Shown: one piece after another, positions 1 through 6,305 of the stretch
Numbering within the stretch: the first letter of the stretch is position 1
How the letters are laid out: each line of letters opens with the position of its first letter
NCBI GenBank assembly: GCA_030626645.1
Contig: DAOUTP010000069.1
Span: 1 to 8,245 of the forward strand
Direction: 5' to 3'
DNA: 8,245 nt
From: Candidatus Cloacimonadota bacterium
GTDB taxonomy: Bacteria > Cloacimonadota > Cloacimonadia > Cloacimonadales > TCS61
The notes under the pieces: model-generated
Database searches by the model: none
The model's input: the letters and a program-made list of their open reading frames with translations, nothing else
Told to the model about the DNA's origin: nothing
Program-made: the position numbers and the translations under genes

Positions 1-1
1 A

Positions 2-133
2 GGATTTAATTCCAAAATGCTTAAAGAAATTAAACAGAAGAAAAAGTTGAAAAATCTTCCAATAATAATTAATAGAAACTTTGAAAAAGATAAATTTATT
101 TTCACAGATTCTCAGCCTGATGAGAATTGGTAA
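2..133 (+). CDS. C-terminal end of an unidentified protein (partial)
   Basis: An open frame enters from the left edge and ends at a TAA at 131-133, leaving 43 visible codons. The visible part is lysine-rich (a KQKKKLK run), then NLPIIINRNF, and ends in an acidic tail DSQPDENW. There is no recognisable domain, membrane segment or motif. The next gene starts 2 bases after this stop, so the two are almost certainly co-transcribed. In related bacteria the neighbours of such VWA membrane proteins often include other VWA/BatA-like or DUF58 proteins, but this fragment is too short to assign. It could begin at the internal ATG at 17, but a short lysine-rich peptide with no ribosome binding site is less likely than the end of a longer gene. 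Confidence 0.6.
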   Translation, partial: GFNSKMLKEIKQKKKLKNLPIIINRNFEKDKFIFTDSQPDENW

Positions 134-135
134 AT

Positions 136-2127
136 ATGATAGTTATATTAGCAATTATATCCATTATCCTTATTTCATTTTATTATAAAAATACTATTCC
201 AACTATTGAGCACTGGCAAAAAATATTATTAATAAGTTTACGCTCAATTGCTGTCATCATTTTACTTTTACTACTATTAAATCCGATTCTATATTTTTTC
301 CAAAATAAAACAGTAAAGCCTTCCGTTGTAATTCTAAATGATATATCTGAAAGTATGCAGCAATTTGGAAAAGATCAATCAAAATCGGATATCTTTAATA
401 AATTAAAAAAAGAAACTGAGAATATTATAGAAGCAAAAAATTATGATATTATTAATTTTGATTTCGCCAATGGAATAGATGGTAATATCAATTCTACAAA
501 TTTAACTAAAACAATTACTCAAGTCTTTAAAAAGATAGATACTGATAATATTGAAGCTATCATTCTACTTTCAGATGGCTGGTTCAATGATGATGAACTT
601 GATTTAATCGAGAAGCAGAATATCCCTATTTATACTTTTGATCCTCGATTTCAAGCTGATGATTTTGACCTTAGAATTTCTGAAATTAATCATAATAAAA
701 CAGTTTATAGAAATGAGCTTACACCAATTGAAGTTAACATAACCTCCAGAAATTATAATGGGAAAGCAAAAGTTAAGTTGTTTTCTGAAAACAAATTGAT
801 CAAAGAAAAAGAGATTGATCTTAAGGGAAAAGAATTTCTACAATTCAATTTTAATACATCATTCCAAAGTACAGGTTTTACTCCGATCAGCCTGCGAATC
901 TCAACTGATTCTACAGAGATAAATACTGATAATAATGTTCTCAACAGTGCAATTCAGGTAAAACGTGATCGTTCTAAAGCTTTATTGATATCTGATTTCT
1001 TAGATTGGGATGTAAAATTTATTAGTAGCGCTGTAAGCAAGGATCAACATTGGCAGAGCAAGTTTTTATTGAAAAATATAAACTTACAAAATGCAGGTGA
1101 AAACACATCTCTTAAAACAGAAATAAATGGTGTTAATGTTCTCACACTGATCAATCATGGAAGTCTTAGTTTCTCTAAAGATGAAGTAATAATAATTAAT
1201 AGATTTATTAGAAATGGTGGAGGACTTTTCATCATTGGAAAACCAGTTGATGAATTGGAGGATATTTCACCAGCCGTTTCATCCGGTATTGATCAAACTT
1301 TCAAATCTAATTTCACACTCACCAAACAAAGCGAGCAATTCAACACATTTTCTTTAATTGAAAAGAGAGATATTAAGAACATTCCGCCTGTTTCGCATTA
1401 TTATGTTAGATCCAAAGTAGAGGCAAAAGTACTGGCTCAATTTGAAAATGATGAGAGAAGTCCTGCAGTATTATTCAAGAATATTGGAAATGGAAAAATT
1501 CTGAATTTTACTTTTCACGACCTTTGGAAATGGCAGCTTTGGAATTCTGGAAATGGCTATAATAATTTGATGTATAATATTTTCTCATGGTTAGGGCAAA
1601 CAAGCTCAGAGCGTTTTTATGCATCACTCGATAAGAATTCTTTCTATCTTGGTGAAGATATAAATATAGAGCTGCACGCTTTTGATGAGACACTTTCCCC
1701 CATTACAGAAATGAATGCTGAAATATCAGTTACAAATTCTGAAAATCAGATTGTTCATCAAGGTTTCATGCTGACAGAAAACAACAATCATTTCATAAAA
1801 ATCTCAGATCTGCAATCCGGAAAATACAATTTTGTAATTTCTGATCAAACATCTCAGTCACAAACTGAAGGTGAATTCATTATCTCCCAAGATTCTCCGG
1901 AAAGCAGGGATACAGGAATAAATTTATCGCTGTTATCTTATATTTCAAACAAAACAGATGGAAAAATAATTAATAAAGCTACTGATTTTGAAATTCCTAA
2001 AGCAGAGATAGAAATCATAAAATTACGTTCTGAGATCCCAATTTATAAAAAATGGTATCTTATCACTATCTTTTTACTCACATTCTGCACCGAATTATTC
2101 TTAAGAAAAAGATGGGGTCTTTTATAA
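136..2127 (+). CDS. VWA-domain membrane protein with degenerate glutamine-amidotransferase-like domain
   Basis: 663 residues from the ATG at 136; an in-frame TTG at 127 would add three residues and overlap the upstream gene, so ATG is preferred. Numbering here is from the ATG. Two hydrophobic N-terminal segments (about 1-16 and 30-56) precede a VWA domain (about 63-172) with an intact metal-site motif DISES at 69-73 and the typical strand LLSDG at 145-148. A middle beta-rich region (about 180-275) resembles a BatA-type Ig-like module. Residues 281-465 have an amidotransferase-like fold (ALLISDFLDWDVKFI, then FIRNGGGLFIIGKP) but no cysteine nucleophile elbow, so it is probably non-catalytic. 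The protein ends with a third membrane segment (about 640-654) followed by LRKRWGLL, a basic tail common in this family. Families of this kind work with MoxR/DUF58/BatA modules in envelope functions; the exact role is unknown. Expression is probably coupled to the gene upstream, and it ends at a shared terminator. Confidence 0.8.
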   Translation: MIVILAIISIILISFYYKNTIPTIEHWQKILLISLRSIAVIILLLLLLNPILYFFQNKTVKPSVVILNDISESMQQFGKDQSKSDIFNKLKKETENIIEAKNYDIINFDFANGIDGNINSTNLTKTITQVFKKIDTDNIEAIILLSDGWFNDDELDLIEKQNIPIYTFDPRFQADDFDLRISEINHNKTVYRNELTPIEVNITSRNYNGKAKVKLFSENKLIKEKEIDLKGKEFLQFNFNTSFQSTGFTPISLRISTDSTEINTDNNVLNSAIQVKRDRSKALLISDFLDWDVKFISSAVSKDQHWQSKFLLKNINLQNAGENTSLKTEINGVNVLTLINHGSLSFSKDEVIIINRFIRNGGGLFIIGKPVDELEDISPAVSSGIDQTFKSNFTLTKQSEQFNTFSLIEKRDIKNIPPVSHYYVRSKVEAKVLAQFENDERSPAVLFKNIGNGKILNFTFHDLWKWQLWNSGNGYNNLMYNIFSWLGQTSSERFYASLDKNSFYLGEDINIELHAFDETLSPITEMNAEISVTNSENQIVHQGFMLTENNNHFIKISDLQSGKYNFVISDQTSQSQTEGEFIISQDSPESRDTGINLSLLSYISNKTDGKIINKATDFEIPKAEIEIIKLRSEIPIYKKWYLITIFLLTFCTELFLRKRWGLL

Positions 2128-2158
2128 AAAAAACAGCCTGCAAAACTACAGGCTGTTT
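2126..2158. terminator. Bidirectional intrinsic terminator between convergent genes
   Basis: A perfect 10-base inverted repeat, AAACAGCCTG (2131-2140) and CAGGCTGTTT (2149-2158), surrounds an 8-base loop. On the minus strand the hairpin is followed by eight T residues (complement of 2126-2133), giving a classic terminator for the barrel gene that ends at 2181. On the plus strand the stem itself ends in TTT, so it can also stop transcription from the VWA gene, whose stop codon is at 2125-2127. The element fills most of the 53-base gap between the two genes. Confidence 0.88.
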
Positions 2159-2180
2159 AAGAATTACTTGATTATCAATT

Positions 2181-3359
2181 CTAAAATTTGAACATCATCG
2201 ATGATTCCAATCCTACACCTTTTCCATAACGGAAAAAACCATGATAGAATGTACTTCCTACCAACCATTCAAATCTATCGAATATTAATCCTGTTTTGAA
2301 CTCATAAAAAATATTATCATCATATCCCACAACAGTTTGGAATGGCCACCATGCCAATTGATATCCAGCACCAAATGAAAATCCGTTTTTATGTGAATGA
2401 TCATTATAGATGTATTTACTCATAATTTGTAGATTATTAATAATCGTATAGTCTATTCCAACACTGACAGAAGGATTGAACTTCACATAACGATTTTTCA
2501 CTCTTGTTGAATCATCCTCAACAAATGTTTCTTCTATTGCTTCATAATCTTCATCAAAATAAAAAAGATCATTTCTGTAGTACTTGTCATACCAGCCGCC
2601 TGCGAGATCTTTATAATTCAATTGCATAAAGACATCATCTATCTGCGCATGGAAATTTCCATTAAAGATCTTAGCTTTCAAACCAAAACCAAAAGATGGT
2701 GTCAATCTTCCAACAGAACCTTCATCAGTATACTTAAAATGAGCTCTATAATGGTAATAAAGACTATCAGTCATAGACCCAAATAACTGGGAACTTTCAT
2801 CAATTGAAGCATACAACATTGAATAATCCAAATTGATATTTGCTCCCAAATAAAGCGTCATATCTCTAAAAAAATCAAAGTTAATTCCTTCTGGATATGC
2901 ATAATTCAGGGTCGCTCTCCAAAATGAGAATACCATGCTCCCCTCACCTGTATTGCTTTCGTAAGGTCTATTTGTATCATTTCCATATATTACAAGGTTT
3001 GAATACATTTTATCCAGAATTTCCACATCGCCGTAAGTTTTCAGACCAAATTCAAAATTCCAGTTTTTATGCCCGAAATTCAAGAAAGTTGTTGAAGTAT
3101 TGAAATCCAGCGAAAAATCATCTGCAGTAAGAATACTCTTTTCACTATCAGTGAGCTGGTGCCCTGTTTGGAACATCAACATATCATCCATCCTGAGAAG
3201 TGAGTTATTCAGATTTATTTCATAAGTGAGAAAAGGAAGATGGATTTGAGAATAGGTTCTATTTGCATTGTTAGCAGGATTTTCAGGGAAGAAGTCATAA
3301 TTTCCGAATAATGCTAAACTCAATGTTAATATGAATGATATTATTATTATTTTTCTCAT
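2181..3359 (-). CDS. Predicted outer-membrane beta-barrel protein (DUF5723-like)
   Basis: 392 residues with an N-terminal signal peptide (MRKIIIISFILTLSLALFG, cleavage near residue 19). The mature part starts with a PENPANNANRTY segment and LPFLTYEINLNNSLL, which recalls the DUF5723 family of predicted outer-membrane proteins from Bacteroidota-type bacteria; that match is from memory and not certain. The rest is rich in aromatic residues in alternating beta-strand patterns (for example FSFGAGYQLAWW at 327-338 and FYEFKTGLIFDRFEW at 351-365). It ends in MMFKF, with the terminal Phe that the BAM machinery recognises. An acidic loop lies at about 269-284. The start ATG follows a good ribosome binding site. 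It is the second gene of an operon with the lipoprotein at 3371-4996 and ends at the terminator at 2126-2158. Substrate or partner is unknown. Confidence 0.8.
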   Translation of the reverse strand: MRKIIIISFILTLSLALFGNYDFFPENPANNANRTYSQIHLPFLTYEINLNNSLLRMDDMLMFQTGHQLTDSEKSILTADDFSLDFNTSTTFLNFGHKNWNFEFGLKTYGDVEILDKMYSNLVIYGNDTNRPYESNTGEGSMVFSFWRATLNYAYPEGINFDFFRDMTLYLGANINLDYSMLYASIDESSQLFGSMTDSLYYHYRAHFKYTDEGSVGRLTPSFGFGLKAKIFNGNFHAQIDDVFMQLNYKDLAGGWYDKYYRNDLFYFDEDYEAIEETFVEDDSTRVKNRYVKFNPSVSVGIDYTIINNLQIMSKYIYNDHSHKNGFSFGAGYQLAWWPFQTVVGYDDNIFYEFKTGLIFDRFEWLVGSTFYHGFFRYGKGVGLESSMMFKF

Positions 3360-3373
3360 TGTAATTCTCCCTA
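3359..3373 (-). promoter_or_regulatory. Ribosome binding site overlapping the preceding stop codon
   Basis: Read on the minus strand, TAGGGAGA holds both the lipoprotein stop codon TAG (3373-3371) and the AGGGAG Shine-Dalgarno site (3372-3367), with 7 bases before the barrel gene ATG. Ribosomes ending the lipoprotein therefore sit directly on the start site of the barrel gene, which suggests translational coupling and matched output of the two proteins. Confidence 0.75.
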
Positions 3374-4996
3374 TTCTTCTTCTTCGTTAATCAGAGCATC
3401 ACTGATATTAACTTCAATTATAAGTTCTGCTTGAACTGTCAATCCACCTGTCCAAGCATTCTCACCTGTACTGTATATATGAATTCTGGGAATGGTAAAT
3501 ACAGAATCACTAATAAAGAAACTCAGTTCATCCTGTAGTACATTAAGCTCAAATTGTTTAAAATTATCTCCGCTGGTTTCCTCAAAAAGAGGAACTCTAA
3601 ACATCTGGACAAGATTTGTATCAGGCTCTTCGAAATTGTATATCTCTGTAAAGACATTAGTGCTATCATCAGATACAAGAAGATCGAAACCAAGTTCCAT
3701 ACCGCTACTATTCCAATATTTAAATCTTATTCTACCGGAATTGTATGCATCAAACATTTTGGGCTCAAATGCTTCTGTATCTTGTACTTCAATGTTGATC
3801 TCTCCATCTTCCAGAGGTATGATCCAAATTCCATCTTCTTCAAATGTATATATTTGAATATCAGCTATAACTTCAAAATCAATAGAAACAGAATCATCAA
3901 ATGAAAGATATGGTATAATCGTTCCATCCCCGATAAACGGATCCATTGAATATTCAAACCCATCCGGTATGATCTGCAGCATTTGATTAATGTTGTATTC
4001 ATCCGAACTAAATTCGATCTGACTGATTCCCTGTTCAACATCCAAGTTGATCGGATCTCCTTCATAATGTTCCAATGAAATTTCTGTTGTATCACGCTTT
4101 GCAATAAGTTCAAATGATGCAACCATTGGAATTGGAGATTCTATTGTGAAAACAATCGAGCTGTTTCCATTGAACATGAAGCTGTCTTCTTCTACAATTT
4201 CCGGTTGTGTAAGATCAATATCCTGGTAGCCGGAAATAAGTTCTATTTGCTGAGATGGGATCTGAGCATTTACTACATATTCAGCTTGAATATCAGTAAT
4301 TTGGATATCTAATTGCCCAATTGCTGTAGTATCGATTATTGCTGTACTGTCATCTGTGATGTCACCTTCACCTATGAGTCTGATTGTAATATTATTACCG
4401 ATCAGACTATCTGCAAGACTGATAACTCCAGTAGCAGAACCAAGTGGTGCAACATTTTCAAATATTAACTCTTCAACTAAAAGAACACTATTATCATCAA
4501 GAATTTGAACTGTTAATGGTACTCCTGTAGGAGCATCACCCAGCCAGAAAATAGTATTATTAGTAATTGTTAGATTTAAGTTACCGCTTACAAATTTTAT
4601 CTGCTCATACTCATCAAATGGTTCAAAATCTTTAGTGATATCAAATGGAATTGTAATATTCGGATAATCCGGTATTACACTCACCGGCTGCCCATTTAAC
4701 AGTCCAATATCCGGTGGTACAATTTCACCACATGTAAAGGATGTACTATGTACTTCAGTATCTTCAATTTCAATATCACCAAAATACTGCGATTCCGAAA
4801 TTATCTCATAAAACTGAAGTGTATCGCCATTAGCTTGAAATGAACCAACTTCTTCAGCAATAGCTTCTGCATCAAATGTATCATTCAATAAAATCAGACT
4901 AATTGGTACCGTCCATGATGGCAAACCAATATTATCTGGAATTGAGCAACCAATTAGTATAAGAATAAATAAAATTGGTAAAATCAATTTTTTCAT
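3371..4996 (-). CDS. Large acidic outer-membrane lipoprotein of unknown function
   Basis: 541 residues from the ATG at 4996-4994. A longer frame reaches back to 5038, but the extra 14 residues would precede a textbook lipoprotein signal (MKKLILPILFILILIGC), and a strong GGGGG ribosome site sits just before the inner ATG. The lipobox LIGC puts the lipidated cysteine at residue 17, followed by Ser. The mature protein is markedly acidic and predicted to be nearly all beta strand. The segment PSWTVPISLILLNDTF (26-41) resembles a recurring pattern I associate with lipoproteins of Cloacimonadota/Fibrobacterota type (inference). Further Ig-like strands are visible, such as SGNLNLTITNNTIFWLG (137-153). 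Cys89 is the only cysteine after Cys17. No enzyme motif is seen. First gene of the operon with the barrel protein, so it may act as that protein's surface or periplasmic partner. Confidence 0.78.
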   Translation of the reverse strand: MKKLILPILFILILIGCSIPDNIGLPSWTVPISLILLNDTFDAEAIAEEVGSFQANGDTLQFYEIISESQYFGDIEIEDTEVHSTSFTCGEIVPPDIGLLNGQPVSVIPDYPNITIPFDITKDFEPFDEYEQIKFVSGNLNLTITNNTIFWLGDAPTGVPLTVQILDDNSVLLVEELIFENVAPLGSATGVISLADSLIGNNITIRLIGEGDITDDSTAIIDTTAIGQLDIQITDIQAEYVVNAQIPSQQIELISGYQDIDLTQPEIVEEDSFMFNGNSSIVFTIESPIPMVASFELIAKRDTTEISLEHYEGDPINLDVEQGISQIEFSSDEYNINQMLQIIPDGFEYSMDPFIGDGTIIPYLSFDDSVSIDFEVIADIQIYTFEEDGIWIIPLEDGEINIEVQDTEAFEPKMFDAYNSGRIRFKYWNSSGMELGFDLLVSDDSTNVFTEIYNFEEPDTNLVQMFRVPLFEETSGDNFKQFELNVLQDELSFFISDSVFTIPRIHIYSTGENAWTGGLTVQAELIIEVNISDALINEEEE

Positions 4997-5000
4997 ATTT

Positions 5001-5006
5001 CCCCCT
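5001..5006 (-). promoter_or_regulatory. Shine-Dalgarno site that decides the lipoprotein start
   Basis: On the minus strand a run AGGGGG lies 4 bases before the ATG at 4996-4994. Nothing comparable precedes the upstream in-frame ATG at 5038, so this site fixes the start directly at the lipoprotein signal peptide. Confidence 0.7.
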
Positions 5007-5347
5007 AAATTTAATTTATAAATACAATTATTAATCAATTTCCTATTTGTAGGATATATTTGTTAAATTTAGATTATTACGTCCAGTAAAAAAATATTTT
5101 TTCCATTTTAACTAACATTAACTTACTCGACATCATCTATAACTATTTAATTTTCTTGCAGTTAGATTATTAAATTATAGGGAAAGTAAAATGGAAAAAG
5201 TAAAGAACCTGAAAAATAACCTTATTTACTTCTAATAATTTAGTAACATAGGTACTTAATGTGGTATACAAAATAATGTTTTATTTGTTTGTTTAACTTA
5301 AAATTGAATTGTGATTTACCTTATATTTATCTTGATGATCCGAAAAA

Positions 5348-5353
5348 TATAAT
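5348..5353 (+). promoter_or_regulatory. Candidate -10 box for the TrmB-family gene
   Basis: A perfect TATAAT lies 76 bases before the regulator ATG. No matching -35 box is found at 16-18 bases upstream, and in DNA this AT-rich a TATAAT occurs often by chance. If it is real, the leader RNA would be about 70 bases and would include the hairpin at 5379-5404. Confidence 0.25.
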
Positions 5354-5376
5354 TGACATGAGAACTGCATGAAATC

Positions 5377-5404
5377 TTTGTGACCACTGGAAGGTGGCAA
5401 CACA
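5377..5404 (+). promoter_or_regulatory. Imperfect inverted repeat upstream of the regulator (possible operator or leader hairpin)
   Basis: TGTG (5379-5382) pairs with CACA (5401-5404), and inside it CCAC (5384-5387) pairs with GTGG (5394-5397) around a 6-base loop, leaving an asymmetric 1 by 3 internal bulge. The element is G+C-rich against a very AT-rich background and ends 25 bases before the ATG of the TrmB-family gene. A 28-base alignment to the hairpin at 6258-6285 shows 16 identical positions. It may be a protein-binding operator for autoregulation or an RNA structure; the sequence alone does not decide. Confidence 0.4.
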
Positions 5405-5417
5405 TTAAATTGGTTTT

Positions 5418-5423
5418 AGAGGA
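5418..5423 (+). promoter_or_regulatory. Shine-Dalgarno site that decides the regulator start
   Basis: AGAGGA sits 6 bases before the ATG at 5430. An in-frame TTG at 5424 directly abuts this site and cannot use it, so the ATG two codons later is the start. Confidence 0.7.
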
Positions 5424-5429
5424 TTGAGA

Positions 5430-6257
5430 ATGAGAAAAAAGATTGATCTTGGCAACTTACAGAAACTTGGATTAAGTTCCGCTGAATCTGTTGTATATCT
5501 TAACCTTCTAAAAAAAAAGAACTTCACTGCAACTGAAATTGCAAAAGTATCAGGTATTTCCCGTTCCAAAATTTATGAAATATTAAATAAATTGATACAC
5601 AAAGGACTTTGTATTGAAATATTAGGAAGTTTAAAAAAGTATTCACCTGTAAATCCTGAAGTTGCCTTTAATGGTTTTTTACAAAATTTAGAACAATCGT
5701 ATCAAAATGAGCTTGAATTAAAAAAAAATTTAGTTTCTGAAATATCCAAAACTCTTCTACCTATATACTTAACTGAAAAGGATAACACAAATCCCCTGGA
5801 TTACATTGAAGTTATTCGTGATAAAACACGGATAGTAGAAAAGATACGATTTTTGGAGCAAAATGCAAAATACGAAGTTGTTTCATTTAGTAAAGCTCCC
5901 TATGCTATGAATTTCAATAATCCCGAGAGTCTTATTCATTTTAAGAAAAAAATTTCCTATAAAGGTATTTATGAAATCGCAGATTCAAACAAGCTTGAAT
6001 TTCTTCAGGTAATGAAACAATATGAAGAAGCTGGAGAAGAAATTAGAATTGCCAATAAACTACCTTTAAAAATACATATTTGCGATGAAAGCATTGTCAT
6101 GTTTTCTTTGGAAAACAGGTTAACTCCTAAGTCCAGTTTAACTTCAATGGTAATTAAACATACGGATCTGGCAAAAACTTTGAAAGAAATTTTTAATTTG
6201 TATTGGAACAAATCGATGACATTGGATGAATTTACAAAAAATAAAAAAACCGTCTGA
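5430..6257 (+). CDS. TrmB-family transcriptional regulator
   Basis: 275 residues. The N-terminus is a typical TrmB winged helix-turn-helix: LQKLGLSSAESVVYLNLL (10-27), then TATEIAKVSGISRSKIYEIL (33-52) as the recognition region, then NKLIHKGLCIEI and a KYSPVNPE wing (to about 77). A helical, probably coiled-coil linker (about 80-108) leads to a C-terminal domain like the phospholipase-D-like effector part of TrmB proteins: IEVIRDKTRIVEKIRFL (126-142) and AGEEIRIANKLPLKIHICDE (201-220). TrmB was described in Archaea as a sugar-responsive regulator, and bacterial relatives are common with unknown ligands. There is no signal peptide, so it acts in the cytoplasm as a DNA-binding protein. It reads in the same direction as the exported protein 48 bases downstream, the obvious candidate target. 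Its ligand cannot be told from sequence. Confidence 0.87.
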   Translation: MRKKIDLGNLQKLGLSSAESVVYLNLLKKKNFTATEIAKVSGISRSKIYEILNKLIHKGLCIEILGSLKKYSPVNPEVAFNGFLQNLEQSYQNELELKKNLVSEISKTLLPIYLTEKDNTNPLDYIEVIRDKTRIVEKIRFLEQNAKYEVVSFSKAPYAMNFNNPESLIHFKKKISYKGIYEIADSNKLEFLQVMKQYEEAGEEIRIANKLPLKIHICDESIVMFSLENRLTPKSSLTSMVIKHTDLAKTLKEIFNLYWNKSMTLDEFTKNKKTV

Positions 6258-6294
6258 TTTGTCTCTCATGGTAATGGGATAGACAAACAAAGAC
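6252..6294 (+). promoter_or_regulatory. Long intercistronic hairpin between regulator and exported protein
   Basis: TTTGTCT (6258-6264) pairs perfectly with AGACAAA (6281-6287). Inside, CTCAT (6265-6269) pairs with ATGGG (6274-6278, one G-T pair) around a GGTA loop, with a 2-base bulge at 6279-6280. An outer GTCT (6252-6255) can pair with AGAC (6291-6294). The structure starts at the regulator stop codon (6255-6257) and ends 2 bases before the GGAGG ribosome site (6297-6301) of the next gene. No T-run follows, so it is not a standard terminator for the plus strand. It could set translation or mRNA stability of the second gene, or be a DNA operator. Confidence 0.6.
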
Positions 6295-6305
6295 ACGGAG
6301 GAAAA

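Larger units (their letters stand above)
4997..5429. other. Divergent intergenic region between lipoprotein operon and regulator
   Basis: A stretch of 433 very AT-rich bases from which both operons must start. Visible elements: a small palindrome TCCTA-tttg-TAGGA (5041-5054); two exact copies of TTAGATTATTA (5069-5079 and 5162-5172) 93 bases apart; a 14-codon open frame with a plausible ribosome site (5191-5235); a TATAAT box (5348-5353); and an imperfect hairpin (5379-5404) just before the regulator gene. I see no stable RNA gene and no longer coding frame. No complete promoter with good -35 and -10 boxes is clear on either strand, so promoter positions stay open. Confidence 0.6.

Noticed and set aside
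3492..3904. Plus-strand open frames inside the lipoprotein gene
   Set aside because: They are shadows of the minus-strand gene, have no ribosome site, and show no protein-like composition.
2181..4996. Lipoprotein-barrel pair as a SusD/SusC-type glycan uptake system
   Set aside because: The barrel is far too short (392 residues), has no plug or TonB box, and the lipoprotein is all-beta rather than the helical TPR fold of SusD.
3371..5038. Longer lipoprotein start at 5038 (555 residues)
   Set aside because: It would place 14 residues before a perfect lipoprotein signal peptide, and the inner ATG has its own strong ribosome site.
5353..5358. TTGACA as a -35 box for the regulator
   Set aside because: The sequence 17 bases further on is CTTTGT, which does not resemble a -10 box.
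5377..5404. Known riboswitch in the regulator leader
   Set aside because: The hairpin matches no riboswitch core that I can recall, and it is too small for the common classes.
6252..6294. Intrinsic terminator after the regulator gene
   Set aside because: No T-run follows on the plus strand; instead the next ribosome site and gene begin directly.
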